Assembly: GCF_010365285.1 (NCBI RefSeq)
Contig: NZ_CP048286.1
Span: forward strand, 3,340,001 to 3,404,000
DNA: 64,000 nt
Direction: 5' to 3'
Origin: Paenibacillus rhizovicinus
Lineage (GTDB): Bacteria > Bacillota > Bacilli > Paenibacillales > Paenibacillaceae
In this document: in pieces, positions 63,893-64,000 of the stretch
Position numbering within the stretch: position 1 is the first letter of the stretch
How the letters are laid out: each line of letters opens with the position of its first letter
Made by a program: the position numbers and the translations under genes
The notes under the pieces: generated by a model
Told to the model about the DNA's origin: nothing
Database searches by the model: none
Seen by the model: only the letters and a program-made list of their open reading frames with translations

Positions 63893-64000
63893 TTACAGGC
63901 CGCGGCTCTGGAGATCCCGCCACACCTTCTTGTTGCTGTACTGCCGCTCGGAGCTGATGTCGCTGCCGAACCATTCCGGAGCCGTAAACGCATGCGCCTC
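63893..64000 (-). CDS. C-terminal end of a protein, possibly CYTH-domain (cut by window edge)
   Basis: Only the last 35 codons are present, ending in TAA. The sequence (AHAFTAPEWFGSDISSERQY, then SNKKVWRDLQSRGL) resembles the PEWxGxDVTxxxxYSN ending of CYTH-type triphosphate-binding proteins. The identification is tentative because the ExExK motif lies outside. It overlaps nothing and precedes the HD gene by 23 bp. Confidence 0.6.
   Translation of the reverse strand, partial: EAHAFTAPEWFGSDISSERQYSNKKVWRDLQSRGL

Overview
The window reads as chromosomal DNA of an endospore-forming Firmicute of the Paenibacillaceae (Paenibacillus or a close relative). The evidence is a G+C-rich coding sequence with Bacillus-type gene order: recR-ybaB-dnaX-SRP RNA, then rpmE-rho-murA-spo0F-pyrG-rpoE, argS-ywiB, speB-speE-pbpG and ywhD. 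Further support comes from Spo0F, a YhcN/YlaJ spore lipoprotein, the RNA polymerase delta subunit, a tRNA-Arg T-box, a c-di-AMP riboswitch, SLH-domain debris and copper-amine-oxidase-like stalk proteins. Many genes use TTG or GTG starts behind strong Shine-Dalgarno sequences.

Layout. Positions 1-2.8 kb (minus strand) carry replication and repair genes and the SRP RNA. Positions 2.8-11.2 kb (minus) hold the rpmE/rho/murA/spo0F/pyrG/rpoE block; fba, usually between spo0F and murA, is missing here and lies at 27.8 kb. Positions 11.6-16.4 kb contain an S8 protease, argS-ywiB under a T-box, and a hypoxanthine/uracil DNA glycosylase. Positions 16.6-23.1 kb form a LacI-controlled CUT1 sugar ABC transporter operon ending in a PHP metallohydrolase. 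Positions 23.2-28.8 kb hold polyamine genes (speE-speB), a divergent pbpG with a sigma-G-like promoter, and fba. Positions 29-38.6 kb are accessory: a stalk-domain protein, a histidine kinase remnant, a heterodimeric ABC exporter beside an AraC regulator, an ADP-ribosylglycohydrolase, a macrolide-type glycosyltransferase and an NlpC/P60 hydrolase. Positions 38.8-42.1 kb hold a repeat-containing stalk protein followed by an ECF sigma/RskA-type anti-sigma pair. Positions 42.1-48 kb hold a truncated flavodoxin, ywhD, an M1 peptidase, a membrane protein, and a c-di-AMP riboswitch in front of an NlpC/P60 enzyme. Positions 48.2-53.2 kb encode a very long Lhr helicase followed by a 35-bp tandem repeat. 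Positions 53.7-64 kb hold transport, esterase and hydrolase genes, exoA and an HD hydrolase.

The strongest sign of recent rearrangement is an AT-rich segment at about 59.09-61.05 kb. It encodes an alpha-lytic-type secreted protease and a small lipoprotein, lies between two identical 89-bp direct repeats, and abuts a truncated SLH gene.

The most informative regulatory readings are: (i) a sigma-G-like promoter placed so that its transcript starts inside the rpmE terminator loop and frees the downstream ribosome-binding site; (ii) a pyrG promoter and attenuator of the G-reiteration type; (iii) a T-box with specifier CGC (Arg); (iv) a 27-codon ORF with its own Shine-Dalgarno running into the c-di-AMP aptamer. 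I found no CRISPR array, tRNA, rRNA, integrase or intact insertion sequence. Nothing in the window is clearly a new multigene system.
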